This document shows, piece by piece, positions 45,577 to 56,161 of a stretch of 64,000 bases of DNA; the first letter of the stretch is position 1; each line of letters begins with the position of its first letter. The position numbers were made by a program, and so were the translations under genes. Origin of the DNA: Papiliotrema nemorosa (taxonomy: Eukaryota; Basidiomycota; Tremellomycetes; Tremellales; Rhynchogastremaceae); NCBI GenBank assembly GCA_032158125.1, contig JASKOT010000007.1, positions 310,001-374,000 of the forward strand. Reading direction: 5' to 3'. Under the pieces are notes generated by a model. That model was not told the DNA's origin. It did no database searches and saw nothing but the letters and a program-made list of their open reading frames with translations.

Positions 45577-47999
45577 TTACGATGTCGCGGCCTCGCCGAA
45601 TGTCCCGATCCCAAGTGAGAGTGCCAACTTTGGTATTTGTTTGCCTGTCTGAGTTGATTGCGGAGGCCAGAGTGCACATTCCGGATCCCTCTCGAGCTTG
45701 GCCGCAAAATGTTCGAAATTGACCATTTCGCATGCATCTTGGCTGCTTGCAGCCTCGACTCCGCCCTTGGATCTTGTGAAGTCTCTGAGAAAAGCGGCTG
45801 AAACAGCTGGCAGGTGGTCCTCTGTCCTTGCTGAGCGGGACAAGATGTCTATAGCTCTGTCGATCAAACCAGGGACATGTGGGTGGTCCGTTTCGGGTTG
45901 GTTGTACCTCGCCTCTGTAGTCTTTGACAGGGTGAGAGTGGCGTACGTCAAGACGGTGTAGTGGAAGTCTGCATGGCCATGCAGAGCTGGCGTACCATCA
46001 AGATCGGCTTCAAAGTCGGTGATCAGGCGGATCGCAGTGTTTTGAACCTGATGTCAGCGCCGTGCTCAATGACGGACATCGATTCACTTGTATCAAAGCC
46101 GGAGCGAAGTCGAGCGAAAGATGTTCCTCTGCCCTCTGCAAGGCATACGATTGGATGACCAGTCTTGTGTAGTGCCCATGAAGCCTGATATCGCCCGATA
46201 CTATCCGCTGCAGCCGATCGTCCTCGCCAGACTCTGTCACTCGCCGTATCGCCTTATCTTGCCATTCTCTCACGGACGCTTCTAGCGCTCTTACAAGGTC
46301 TGGTCGATGGTGCGCGATCTTCCGAGCTCGAGACGTCTCCCCCTTTAGATCTAGCATCTCGTCGTGCAGTCTTTGCACGGCTCGAGAAAAGAGGTTTCCC
46401 CATTCCTGAAGTGAGCTCGGCCTCTGCACCGACTGCGAGCGAAGCCAGCTCACCGATAGGCAAACGGTCCACTCGTCCTCTAACGATGGCGGCTCTTGGG
46501 ATCTCATAAGCATTCGGTAGTATGCGTCGGTCGCTTGCTCTTGCCGGCAAGAAGGTCGGTTCAGCTGCGTGGAAAGTGTCTGGTCTACGGTACAGGCGAG
46601 AAGCCAGGTACGAGAAATTGATCTGAGAGCCCAATTAGGCAGAGCTTCATGAGCGTTTTTGTCAAATATCAGTCTGTCGAGCCCGATATCCATGGCTGTC
46701 CTGACTGCCAGACCGGCCCGAGTCCAAGTAGAATGCCCTGCTTGAGGGTCTTCAGAGAAGGGGCTGATGATCAAATCAGGAAATGAACGAAAGACAGTAA
46801 CTCACTTCCACACGGCATAGATAAGATGAGCTTGGACAGTCTGAAGTGAGCAGTACACCTACCAGACGACATGGAACCTCACGTCTATAGTTGTCTTCCC
46901 GGGCAGACAAGACATTTCCGCTTGCGCAAAATCCTTTAACCGCATCCACAGATTCCCATCTGAGGCCCTCGCTGATACGATGCAGACTGTTAAATCAGCG
47001 ACTCTGCACGCATGAAGGGGAACCTGTATGCACGCACTTGCATTGAATAAACACTCGCTGCGCTTGTACACGGCCTGTGGATGACAATGATACACATCCA
47101 AGAAAGGGTAATGCGGGTGGAGCGTACGAAAGTAGACAGCAAAGAGCTGTTCTGCCCTGATCTCAGTCAGGGTAGTGCTTGTTAACTCACAGCTGATAGG
47201 ATACCAATGCCAGGGTTCCCGACGACGGAAGTGGGCCTAACGAGGACCCTGTGACTGCGTTTTCTGGTCCTGCTGACGCAGGTCGAGGTTCGGGATCCGC
47301 TTGAAGGCGCGAGAGGTTTGAGGGGCGCGGAGCTGTTGACGCTTCTGCCAAGACGGCTAGGGGGTTCTGAGTGCGAGTGCTCTCGCGGGACGAAGCTAGC
47401 GAAATCGGCAGCGGGAATGGGTGGTTATTTGACTCGTCAAAGACAGACAGAACGGAAGGTAAGGACTCTCCTCTCCTGTTCAGTGAAGTATCCACCTCAT
47501 TCCCTGGAGCCGCAGCGCGTGGTGGACCCCTTATACCAGATAAAGGTGTCCGTCTAGGTGTGGCCGAATCGTGCTTCCAATACGCAAATTGACTGTTCAA
47601 CATCGGTGGTAGCGTGTGCGGCTTCTTGATTAGCGGTTGCTCCACCCATTCTGTCTGGGGCGGTTCAAGCTTCGACTTTGCGGGCGAAGCTGGAGTTTCT
47701 GGCGCTGGCCGGATCTTTCGTTTTCGCGTCTTTCCACGTAAAGAAGGGAGGTATTCGCACCTTTCCGAGATTGCGTGGTTGATACATCGAGTGCAAGGCT
47801 TTCCACCATCGCATCGAAGCTTTTGTCTATTGCACGAGGAGCATGCTCTGGAGGTGCGGGATCTCGGCGGGTCCATGGTGGGCGGCGCGGTGGAGCTTGA
47901 ATCTGTATCTTTTTCATCGGCGTGTTCGGCTATGACGATCGAGGGTGCGGAGTCTGTTCCAGACCGATCGTGAGGGGGAGAAGCCGAAGTAGATGACAT
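45577..47999 (-). CDS. Zn2Cys6 fungal transcription factor
   Basis: A binuclear zinc-cluster regulator, acting in the nucleus. The start is the only in-frame ATG, 47999 (MSSTSASPPHD). Exon 1 (47191-47999) carries the DNA-binding domain CSSCNRQKLRCDGGKPCTRC, followed after eight residues by the sixth Cys, then a basic stretch (RGKTRKRKIRP). After the next splice comes AEQLFAVYFRTLHPHYPFLD, the usual entry to the middle homology region, followed by helical parts (e.g. LRSISRTWLLACTVDQTLS, VREWQDKAIRRV). The first stop is at 45577, but a short intron could extend the C-terminus to 45264. It diverges from the Ssu1-type pump, so it is a candidate regulator of that gene and perhaps of the YeeE transporter; this is inference from position. 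Confidence 0.85.
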
Positions 48000-48429
48000 T
48001 GCTCGACCTCCGTGAGTTGTCAATCAACAATCAGAGGGGATGTCCAACAGTTAGAGTGAGCTCATCTGCCATCCGTTGCATAGTACCTCCTTTTCTTCTT
48101 ATCGCGCCATATGACCGCCATGCATCTGATTATTGACACCCCTCCGGCTATCTCACCCCACGGTGATGAGCGACGAAAGCCAAAGATGGCGTGATTCAGA
48201 GACGAAGGCAGAGGTCAAGGGGGAGAAAAGATAGGCTCGGCTGATCGGTCTTTGCCATGGCAAATAGGCTTGCGATTCCTACCCGAAGTATCCGAATTAG
48301 ATCTCGATGGTCTACAAGGGGATGCCAGACTACACTACGAATACCCAAGCATAGACCGAGCTTCGAGCAGCGGAATGAGTGTCTTCTGATCGATCGTTAT
48401 GAAGCAATGACAACTTTTACACTTCCATC
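48000..48429. promoter_or_regulatory. Shared promoter region, Zn2Cys6 factor / sulfite pump
   Basis: About 430 bp between divergent starts. It contains CGG-N5-CGG at 48238-48248 (CGGCTGATCGG), a direct repeat of the triplet bound by many zinc-cluster factors. Binding is not shown. Confidence 0.4.
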
Positions 48430-49935
48430 ATGGCTGGAAGATACACCTTCCAACCGCCGCAGGCGCACCTGCACGACTGGTCGATTCCTACCGCTCCGAC
48501 CAGACGAAGTCCGGTCATTCGACCATCGGATGAGCTACCGCTGATCAATGTGACTCTTCCGACTCCGATGACTCCCACTTCGCAGGGACTGCTCCCGCGG
48601 AAGAAATGGCGAGATCGTCTAGAGCATGCCGTTCTCAACCTGTCACCGGCATTCTTTTCGCTGAATATGGGGACGGGAATAGCCTCGATACTGCTACACA
48701 ATCTGCCGTACAACGGCAGCTGGCTTCGAGGCATCGCAATAGGCATCTTTATCCTAAACGTGATATTATTCGCCGTCTTTTCTCTTGCGAGTATCGCCCG
48801 GTATACCCGCTGGCGAGGCATATTTACCGCTATGAGCCGGCATACTATGGCTGGAATGTACTGGGGCTGTCTACCGATGGGTCTGGCCACTATTATTGTC
48901 AGTCCTCCTGCTTCTAGACATTCGTGCGCTGACGAACAGAACATGATCGCCTTCGTGTGCGTACCGAGGTGGGGAGGAAGCTGGGCCAGGCTAGCACTGG
49001 GATTATGGTGGATTGATGTCTTGCTGTCGGTCTTGACAAATTTCGGAATGATATTCATGATGTGCGTTGAAGCCACACAGCGAGGTGAGGATGTACTGAC
49101 ACCTAGGTTCACGCGCCAGCAACACTCTCTCGAGACCATCTCTGCCGCCCTTCTGCTACCTATCGTATCCACAGTGGTTGCAGCCGCATCGGGTGGAATT
49201 GTTTCCCAAGCTCTGATGCCGTTCGATCCCCACCTCGCACGAAGCACCGTCATCACGAGCTATGCCGTGTGGGGCACAGGCGTACCTGTCGCTTTATTCC
49301 TCATCACACTCTGGATCTATCGCACAGCAGTCGCGGGTCTACCTCCTCCAGCAGCACTGCCCAGCGTCTTCCTCCCTCTCGGACCGTGTGGACAAGGCGC
49401 TTTCGGAGCTATGATCTTGGGCTCGGTCGTCCGTGACTTGGCCTACGTCCACGATATAAGCCTCACGGTAGCGCCATCGGCCGCCTTGATCACTGGCGCT
49501 GCGCCGATCGCCGACTCGATGTATCGTATAGCCGACGGAGTCTACGCCGCGGGTCTGGTCACTGGTTTCACTCTATGGGGACTGGGTCTAGTCTGGTATA
49601 CAATCGCGATGGCTATCACGCTCGATCATGCTATACGCAACAAGGTGTACATGAGCCATACATCCTTCACCATCGGCTGGACTGCTTATACGTTTCCCAT
49701 AGGCGTTTGGGCGACTGCAACGACTCAATTAGCCAAGGAGCTAGACTCGCCCGCTTTCAGGATATTGGGGACGGTAGTCTCGCTGCAGGTCGTGCTGCAA
49801 TGGCTGTACGTGTTTGTACTGGCTTGTGGGAAAGCATGGCAGGGAACCATCTTCGTTGCGCCGGAATTGAACGAATGGGAGGGAAAGAAACCGCCGTTGC
49901 GTTTCGGCGGTCGCGGAAAGTGGTACTCGACGTGA
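48430..49935 (+). CDS. SSU1: Sulfite efflux pump, Ssu1/TDT (SLAC1-like) family
   Basis: Ssu1 exports sulfite through the plasma membrane. The whole stretch is one open frame, but 48898-48939 (42 nt, GTCAGT...GCTGACGAACAG) looks like an intron of length divisible by three. Removing it gives LPMGLATIINMIAFVCVP, matching the family (LPMGFATIxNM); keeping it inserts 14 unrelated residues. Spliced exons 48430-48897 and 48940-49935 give 487 aa. Ten hydrophobic segments follow a 60-residue hydrophilic N-terminus. Motifs: FFSLNMGTGIASILLHNLPY at the start, ARLALGLWWIDVLLSVLTNF, LPLGPCGQGAFGAMILG, and the C-terminal HTSFTIGWTAYTFPIGVWA. The C-terminus is short and basic. Transcribed away from the zinc-cluster regulator. 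Confidence 0.9.
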   Translation: MAGRYTFQPPQAHLHDWSIPTAPTRRSPVIRPSDELPLINVTLPTPMTPTSQGLLPRKKWRDRLEHAVLNLSPAFFSLNMGTGIASILLHNLPYNGSWLRGIAIGIFILNVILFAVFSLASIARYTRWRGIFTAMSRHTMAGMYWGCLPMGLATIIVSPPASRHSCADEQNMIAFVCVPRWGGSWARLALGLWWIDVLLSVLTNFGMIFMMCVEATQRGEDVLTPRFTRQQHSLETISAALLLPIVSTVVAAASGGIVSQALMPFDPHLARSTVITSYAVWGTGVPVALFLITLWIYRTAVAGLPPPAALPSVFLPLGPCGQGAFGAMILGSVVRDLAYVHDISLTVAPSAALITGAAPIADSMYRIADGVYAAGLVTGFTLWGLGLVWYTIAMAITLDHAIRNKVYMSHTSFTIGWTAYTFPIGVWATATTQLAKELDSPAFRILGTVVSLQVVLQWLYVFVLACGKAWQGTIFVAPELNEWEGKKPPLRFGGRGKWYST

Positions 49936-50332
49936 TGCGCGGTATCATGTCCGGCGTGCAGTTTCCCACCTAAACGAAACCAAAAGAAAGTAGTCTGTCT
50001 CAGCTTACCCCGTCCTCGCTGGCTTCCCAGCGCAACACAAGCGAGATGAAAGGATTTTAGATGCAAAGATGTCACACCTCGTTGAAACTGAAGGCGATTG
50101 TTAGAAGGCAAGTCTCCGCTAGATTTGGGTTAGTCCTTTGAGCTGTCGCTTGTCGAGCTTCCCTTCTGCATAAGTACGAGTACTGTAGGTCGCTTGAGCC
50201 TATTCTCCTGCTCGCCTCCTGCTGCTTCTTGCCATTTGACTTCCACTGGTAGAGTATAGGAAGCCTTTGCGCCAGATATCGAATCAATTCAACTACAGCT
50301 ACACTGCGCATATTTCTTGGGTTCAACCCACT
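49936..50332. other. Intergenic region
   Basis: About 397 bp between the sulfite pump stop and the next plus-strand gene; no gene seen. Confidence 0.35.
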
Positions 50333-50887
50333 ATGTCTGAAGGTGCAAGCAACAGCGATCAATCGCAGACGCAAATGAGCGACACTGAGTCTCAGCGCCA
50401 GTCTGCGAGGGGTCTCGTCTGGAGATGGTTCCGAGAGGACACATATGTCTCACGGGAAGAGTTCTACAAGACAGTGGGATGTCTGAGCAACGAGGAGCAA
50501 AATGAGTTCGATGTACTGCTTTGCTCGGCTGGTCTGATGACCACGGAGAAAGATGTCAGCGGCGGAGGCGACGACAATCCCGGCATCCCAATGAGTATGC
50601 GAGATGAACTCATGTTCTTCGAAACGGTCAAGAAGAAGGATTCTGCTGGAAGTGAATCTTCCGACAACTACGCTGTTACTGACGGTGAGGAAGATGTACC
50701 AGTCACTCAAAGCGGCATGGCCAAGTCATCAAAGATGAATTTCCCGTTGAAACAGAAGTCCCGTACGCCTAGCCTTCTTTCCAGAGCGCCGACCTTGGGC
50801 TCTATGGAGCCGGTCCTTGAGACAGGAAGCAGCGAGGAAGAAGCTGTTGCCTCTACAGCCGAGCAAGATGAGGATGGGAAAGAATAA
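50333..50887 (+). CDS. Lineage-specific acidic protein, tandem copy A (184 aa)
   Basis: No known family. A single exon from ATG 50333 (MSEGASNSDQSQ). An N-terminal helical segment, SQRQSARGLVWRWFREDTY, leads into REEFYKTVGCLSNEEQNEFD, then an acidic Ser-rich half with LLSRAPTLGSMEPVLE. The gene at 51297 has the same plan (SARxxFxxW, REEF/RKQF, CLxxEEQxxF, SRAPT), so the two are tandem duplicates. The acidic C-terminus and lack of membrane segments suggest a soluble protein. Function unknown. Confidence 0.6.
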   Translation: MSEGASNSDQSQTQMSDTESQRQSARGLVWRWFREDTYVSREEFYKTVGCLSNEEQNEFDVLLCSAGLMTTEKDVSGGGDDNPGIPMSMRDELMFFETVKKKDSAGSESSDNYAVTDGEEDVPVTQSGMAKSSKMNFPLKQKSRTPSLLSRAPTLGSMEPVLETGSSEEEAVASTAEQDEDGKE

Positions 50888-51296
50888 TGAGGAGGCTGTA
50901 GTCGAGGGGAGCCTCCGGGCTCCGTTACAGTATAGGTAATCATGTTGAGGATGCAGTACTGACTGTTCGAATCAAGATGCTTTCCGTTGCCAAGACAAGA
51001 CTATCTGAAGATTGATATGGCTGTGAGATAGGGTCGAGTTTGATGAGCAGTAGATTAAACGGTCAGCACAAGGACATAGCTGTGCGCGCAAAGGCGTCAT
51101 GGGCGTCTGATCACTGTTACAGACTATCCTTTGGGCATGAGCTCACACGTAAGATGACCGGACCGGGATTTGGTGTCTACCTTCGACTTCGAGGTTCCCA
51201 CGCTCGCACTAGTCTTCATACAAGGCTGCGAATGCCTCATCGAGTCTTTGCCCTTCTATCGTCTTCTTCCAACGCTGATCAGAGATCTGTGTGGCC
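50888..51296. other. Intergenic region between tandem copies A and B
   Basis: About 409 bp, no gene seen. Confidence 0.35.
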
Positions 51297-51791
51297 ATGT
51301 CTGACAAGACCAATGATGCTACCACACAAGCTCGGACCAGTGAGTTGGATTCGGAGCGGGAAAGTGCACGCGTGACTTTCGGTAATTGGCTCAATCAGAA
51401 AGAAAAACACTCCAGAAAGCAATTCGACGCTTTGGCAAGTTGTCTCACCACGGAGGAGCAGGATCAATTTCTGACCATTCTTGTTGTCGCTGAGAAAGTC
51501 GAAACGCCAGACCTGTTCAAAGATGCGACACCATTGACCAAATCGGAAATACGGCAGTTCGAAGGATCCACACGCTCAAGCAACGGGTCATCGTACACGG
51601 TGACCGATGCCTCGAGCTCTCGTGATGGCAGTCCGCGAACCCGCCAGAAAGTCAGACTTAGCGCGCGTCGGTCCTCTATGCCTCTGTCCAGGGCACCCAC
51701 GGTGGAATCCGTACCCGAGGCTGAGAGCGAAGTTGACAGTGCTGGTATCGACAAGAACACGAAACTGGGGGAGGAAGAGACCGAGATCTAG
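51297..51791 (+). CDS. Lineage-specific acidic protein, tandem copy B (164 aa)
   Basis: No known family. A single exon from ATG 51297 (MSDKTNDATTQAR). It aligns with the gene at 50333: ERESARVTFGNWLNQ, RKQFDALASCLTTEEQDQF, SYTVTD and MPLSRAPTVESVPE. The copies differ at many positions, so the duplication is not recent, yet both frames remain open, which argues for selection. The N-terminal 80 residues are probably helical and the rest disordered. Confidence 0.6.
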   Translation: MSDKTNDATTQARTSELDSERESARVTFGNWLNQKEKHSRKQFDALASCLTTEEQDQFLTILVVAEKVETPDLFKDATPLTKSEIRQFEGSTRSSNGSSYTVTDASSSRDGSPRTRQKVRLSARRSSMPLSRAPTVESVPEAESEVDSAGIDKNTKLGEEETEI

Positions 51792-52051
51792 GCGGCCGAC
51801 CCCAGTAGAAATATCTGGGCGGATCCATGTGAAGCCGAGACTCTCATATGCATCATTGTGAGGTGTTGTGATAGCGATATGAAGCCATGCTATGGGTGTC
51901 TTTGCCAGATCACCTTAGTCTCGTCATCGGATTTCATTCCTAGACATGCAGGCCTGATCATTGGTTGGGTTTACCAAGAGTCATTGTCGACTAGACTTTC
52001 AGTGCAGACTTTGACGAGGTAAAACAACACCTTTACCTCTCTGTCTCGCTC

Positions 52052-52577
52052 TCAATCACTGCTCCGCCGCCTAGCTCGAGCCTCCATCAACTGTTTCCAC
52101 GGATCCTCACAAAAGCTCTCCTTGTAAAACCCGCCCTGAGGACTTCCATGTGTCTCGCCGCCATTTTCTCCTCGACCGCCATGACCACCTCCAGCACCTC
52201 CTCTGCCTCCGCGGGATCCTCCTCTCCCACGTGAAGGCGGTTGATATGCGGGTTCATAGCCGTAGCTCGATTGAGGTGGTAAGGGTTGTCGAGCTGCATA
52301 ACTCGCTCGCTGCCTGAATCAGCATCGACGTCCTTGAGTCTAATGCTCCTATACGGCTCACCTTGGCTTCTTCCTCGTCTTTGGCTTGCTGTTCCGCGGA
52401 GATGGGTTGATTACCTCGACCTCGTTTCCTCTTTCCTCCTCCTACTATTCCCCTCGATCCACGTGTAGACGGCTCGCCTCGAGGGACAGAGGACGTGGAT
52501 GTCTCGGCTGCAGGAGAGGTGGGCTTTGAAGGGAGTGTCTGCTTGCCGAATGCAATGGGTAGGCCTAGTGAGTCCAT
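52052..52577 (-). CDS. Small RGG-repeat protein with C-terminal EDPW motif
   Basis: Two exons (52362-52577 and 52052-52309) give 157 aa. Exon 1 starts MDSLGLPIAFGKQ and holds a basic KRKRGRGNQPISAEQQAKDE. Exon 2 has an RGG box (SRGRGGSRGGRGGAGGGHGG) typical of RNA-binding proteins and ends FYKESFCEDPWKQLMEARAR, a conserved-looking tail seen in small eukaryotic proteins of unknown role. The acceptor just before CGAGCG was chosen because it opens this frame; the nearest alternative, three bases earlier in phase shift, ends in a poorer tail. A nuclear RNA-associated role is inferred from composition only. Confidence 0.6.
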
Positions 52578-52959
52578 GGCGGTATATGATGAAGAACGGT
52601 GAGATTGAAATTATCGTCGGGCGATATTGAGTTGGTCCTGTCCTTCTCGTCGACATCACATCACATCTTTCGACTTCCAAAGAGGTGCACGCTGGAGCAC
52701 GTTTACCACTGCGCAAGAGATCGTGATGGGTAATTTGCATGCATAGAGATTGCTCCAATCGTGATATGGCCACGATAGCCAGCGTCGATGTATTTCCCCG
52801 ACCTCGGAGGTGTCCGGTTCCCTCCGGGGCCAAAAACAGGGACTCAGGGTGGGGCGAGGACGGACATTGCACTCGACCACTCTGTGTTCCAGCTATCAAA
52901 CCTCCTATACCCCCCCCCCCCCCCTCGCCCTCTGACCCCTCCCACTGTCCAGATACACC
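52578..52959. promoter_or_regulatory. Divergent intergenic region with a 15-base C tract
   Basis: About 382 bp between the RGG gene and the carrier gene. A run of 15 C (52910-52924) lies 36-50 bp before the carrier start, inside a pyrimidine-rich leader. Confidence 0.5.
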
Positions 52960-55900
52960 ATGTCGACAGACAGTCAGGCGCCTATCAGCTCTCGACTCAC
53001 TTCTACCATCCAAAAGACAGCCGGGACGATATCCTCCGCTGTTCAACCGGCGGAAAATGAATTGACGAGATGGAGAAAGACCTTTGAGAGGTTTGCGACC
53101 GAGGAGATCGATGGGAAAAAGTGCGTCCAGGACGATGATCACAGCATGAGATGCTGATGGTAGATACTTGAACCCTACACAGTTCATCGAAGCTATTGCG
53201 CCCACAGAAGAAGGATTCAACCGGATCCACAGGGAACAATACTCTATACGTATGATCCTTCACCTCTCTCACGAGATCTATGCTGAACAAACAGTCTTTC
53301 GAGTAGCAGACATCAACAGGAGGGGTCTTGTGTCTTTTGAGGATTTTGTGGTCTTTGAAACTTGTGAGTAGATCACCCTGGCCAGCGCCTGAATTGGTCC
53401 GTGCTGGAGCTTTCGGCTGATTTACAGTGCTGAAACGCGTGAGTCGGATGCGAGGTGACAATTTGAGAAGGAAGCTCATGTAAAGCCCGATGCCGATTAT
53501 CAGCTCGCCTTCCAGGTGTTTGATACGTGAGTATCTCGCAAACTGTCCACCCTACCTGGGACGTCCATGCGGGGAATGGTGACTGACCTGTGTTAAGCGA
53601 CGCGTCAGGATCTATAGATTTCGACGAGTTCAAGGCCGTCTTATCAGCCAACACTACGGCGAGTGGCATACGTGAGGAGTCTTCATGTCTCACTGGTTCG
53701 AGTGCTCATCATTCAGCATTCGATTTCGATGGAACATGGATGAAGCTGTATGTCGGAAAGCGAGGTGGTCGACATGTTCTCGGCTGTATGTTATATCTTC
53801 GAGCGACGGATAGATGTACTGATTGCAGACTCCGAGTTCACGCAGTTCATCAAGGGCTACCAAGGAGAGCGACTGAGACAGGCGTTCCACTTCTTTGACC
53901 AGGACGGAGATGGATACATCAACCCGGATGAATTTCAGAAGATAATTGTGGTAAGTTAACTCTGTTCCGTGACTTCAGAAACGTGCTGAGCTTGTCTAGG
54001 AAGTTGCAGGGCACAAGCTGTCAGACTCGGTGCTGGATCGACTGCCAACTTTGACGACGATGAACCCAGGAAGGAAGATTAGCTACTCTGAAGTCATTGC
54101 TTTCCACAATAGTGAGTCGATCTCGGTATCTCCCAGCGGAAGGAGCTGACATTGCAGTCATCAGGGGTGAGTCCACCATCGGGAGCACGGATCACTCAGC
54201 TGACCAACACCAGAAATGGACGCTGTAGAGCGAATTATCAACCATGCCGTGAAGAAATCGAAGGACGGACGTATCGATGTCACAGATTTCATGAACGAAG
54301 CCGCGTCGAGTATGCGATATGTTACCTTTACCCCTATGGAGGTGAATGGATACTGCATCATGCTGCAAGAGTTGAGCTTACGCCAAGGCCAATATTATCT
54401 GGCACTTTGCCTCTAGGGGCGGTGTTGGAGCCGGTCAACGTCTGACATTGGCAGACTTCCAGGCACTTCTCGATGCCAAGGTGCGTTATATCAAGAGAAG
54501 GGGTGGTGTCCGCTGACTCGCCAGTGGCAACCTCCTGTCTCAGCGTCAGCTCCAGAAAAGGCTGCTTCGGGTAGCTTTTTGTCAGAACTCGGTCAGTCGA
54601 CATACAACTTTGTTCAGGGTGGTATTGCCGGTGGTATTGGTGCATACGTGAGTGTCTAACAATCACTCAGCATTGACAGTCAGGTCGTCTATCCCATCGA
54701 TTTGGTCAAGACCCGATTGCAGAATCAGCGATCTAATGTCGTCGGAGAAGTGCTCTACCGAAATGCTTGGGATTGTATCAAAAAGGTCTACGCGAACGAA
54801 GGAGGTGTTCGAGCTTTCTACCGAGGTGTCATGCCTCAACTTGTCGGTGTCGCTCCGGAAAAGGCCATCAAACTTACCGTCAACGATTTGGTAAGGAAAA
54901 AGGCGACAGATCCAGAGACTGGCAGAATCTCCCTGCCCATGGAGTTTGTTGCTGGTGGAACAGCTGGAGGTTGCCAGGTCATCGTTACAAATCCCTTGGA
55001 GATCACCAAGATTAGGTTGCAAATGGTTCGTTGTGCTTTGAAGTTACTGCAGTTGGACTGACAGTCAGGCGGGAGAGCTTGCTCGAGCAGAGGGACCCGG
55101 TGCCGTTCAGCGAGGTGCGGTTCACATCATCAAGCAACTCGGTCTGGTCGGTCTGTACAAGGGTGCTACTGCTTGTTTCTGCCGAGATGTGCCTTTCGTA
55201 CGTGAAATCCTATCCTCGTAGATACGGAGGTTGATGGGACAGTCTATGATCTATTTCACTGCGTAAGTCCTGAAATTCCATTCCATTTTAGATCACTAAT
55301 TCGTGGTACAGCTACGCGCACATGAAGGTGAGTCGTGGAAACTGTTTGTTGGGCATAGCTGACAGTAAACAGAAAGACGTGTTCCACGAAGGACGACAGG
55401 GCAAATCGTTGAGCTTTGGCGAGTTACTCATCGCTGCTGGTATCTCCGGTATGCCTGCTGCATACCTTACAACGCCTTTCGGTAAGTTGCGAGTTGCAGC
55501 ATAGAGTCGCTTTTGACCCCCAGATGTCGTCAAGACCCGATTGCAGTCACAGGCCCGAGCGGGAGAAACCGTCTACAAGGGTGTCGCTGACGGTCTTCGA
55601 AAAATTGCCCTTGAGGAAGGCTCGAAGGGTGCGTGTTCGGTTCCGTACGAAGGCATATTCTGATGTGACAGCGCTTTTCAAGGGAGGTATCGCACGAGTC
55701 ATCCGATCGTCGCCACAGTTCGCTACCACTCTCGCCGTGTACGAGATGCTGCACAAACACTTCCCTTACCCCTTCGCTGAGACTACCCCAGCGGCAGCTG
55801 TCGCAGCTGCACGAGCTTCGCGACAGACCACCGATATTTCGAGGATAAGAGCGAGGAACGCATTGAGAATCCTACTGGATTGCTCATCGAGTTTCGGTAT

Positions 55901-55961
55901 GGTGGATCCTCAAGCTGCAGCACAGGGAGTCAAGGGTTTGCCAAAGGTATTCAGATCATAG
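52960..55961 (+). CDS. AGC1: Mitochondrial aspartate/glutamate carrier with EF-hand N-terminus
   Basis: The carrier exchanges aspartate and glutamate across the inner mitochondrial membrane (malate-aspartate shuttle) and senses Ca2+ through its N-terminus. Many exons, among them 11 nt (53428-53438), 9 nt (54158-54166), and two of 20 and 16 nt near 55250-55330. The N-terminal half holds EF-hands; clear loops are [11 protein letters not shown] and [13 protein letters not shown]. Between them, [19 protein letters not shown] matches the AGC linker. Carrier repeats: [19 protein letters not shown] with [10 protein letters not shown], then [18 protein letters not shown] with [10 protein letters not shown], and [20 protein letters not shown] (PxDxxKxRxQ). 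The C-terminus carries a basic and alanine-rich tail. The start MSTDSQAP follows the poly-C leader. Confidence 0.9.
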
Positions 55962-56161
55962 AGTGGACATACATAGCATGCAGCAACGGTATACCTGGCA
56001 TCCGCGACTATAGGCGCACCGCTTGAGCTGAAACCGCTTTGACCATGATAGGCGTGCGATCATCGGCGCGTGTTGCAACCGATGTACAAGGGTTGACTTT
56101 TGTTACAGGTTGATTTTCCGTTACCTCTACAACTTTACCTGCATTGATCTCACCTTTCAAA

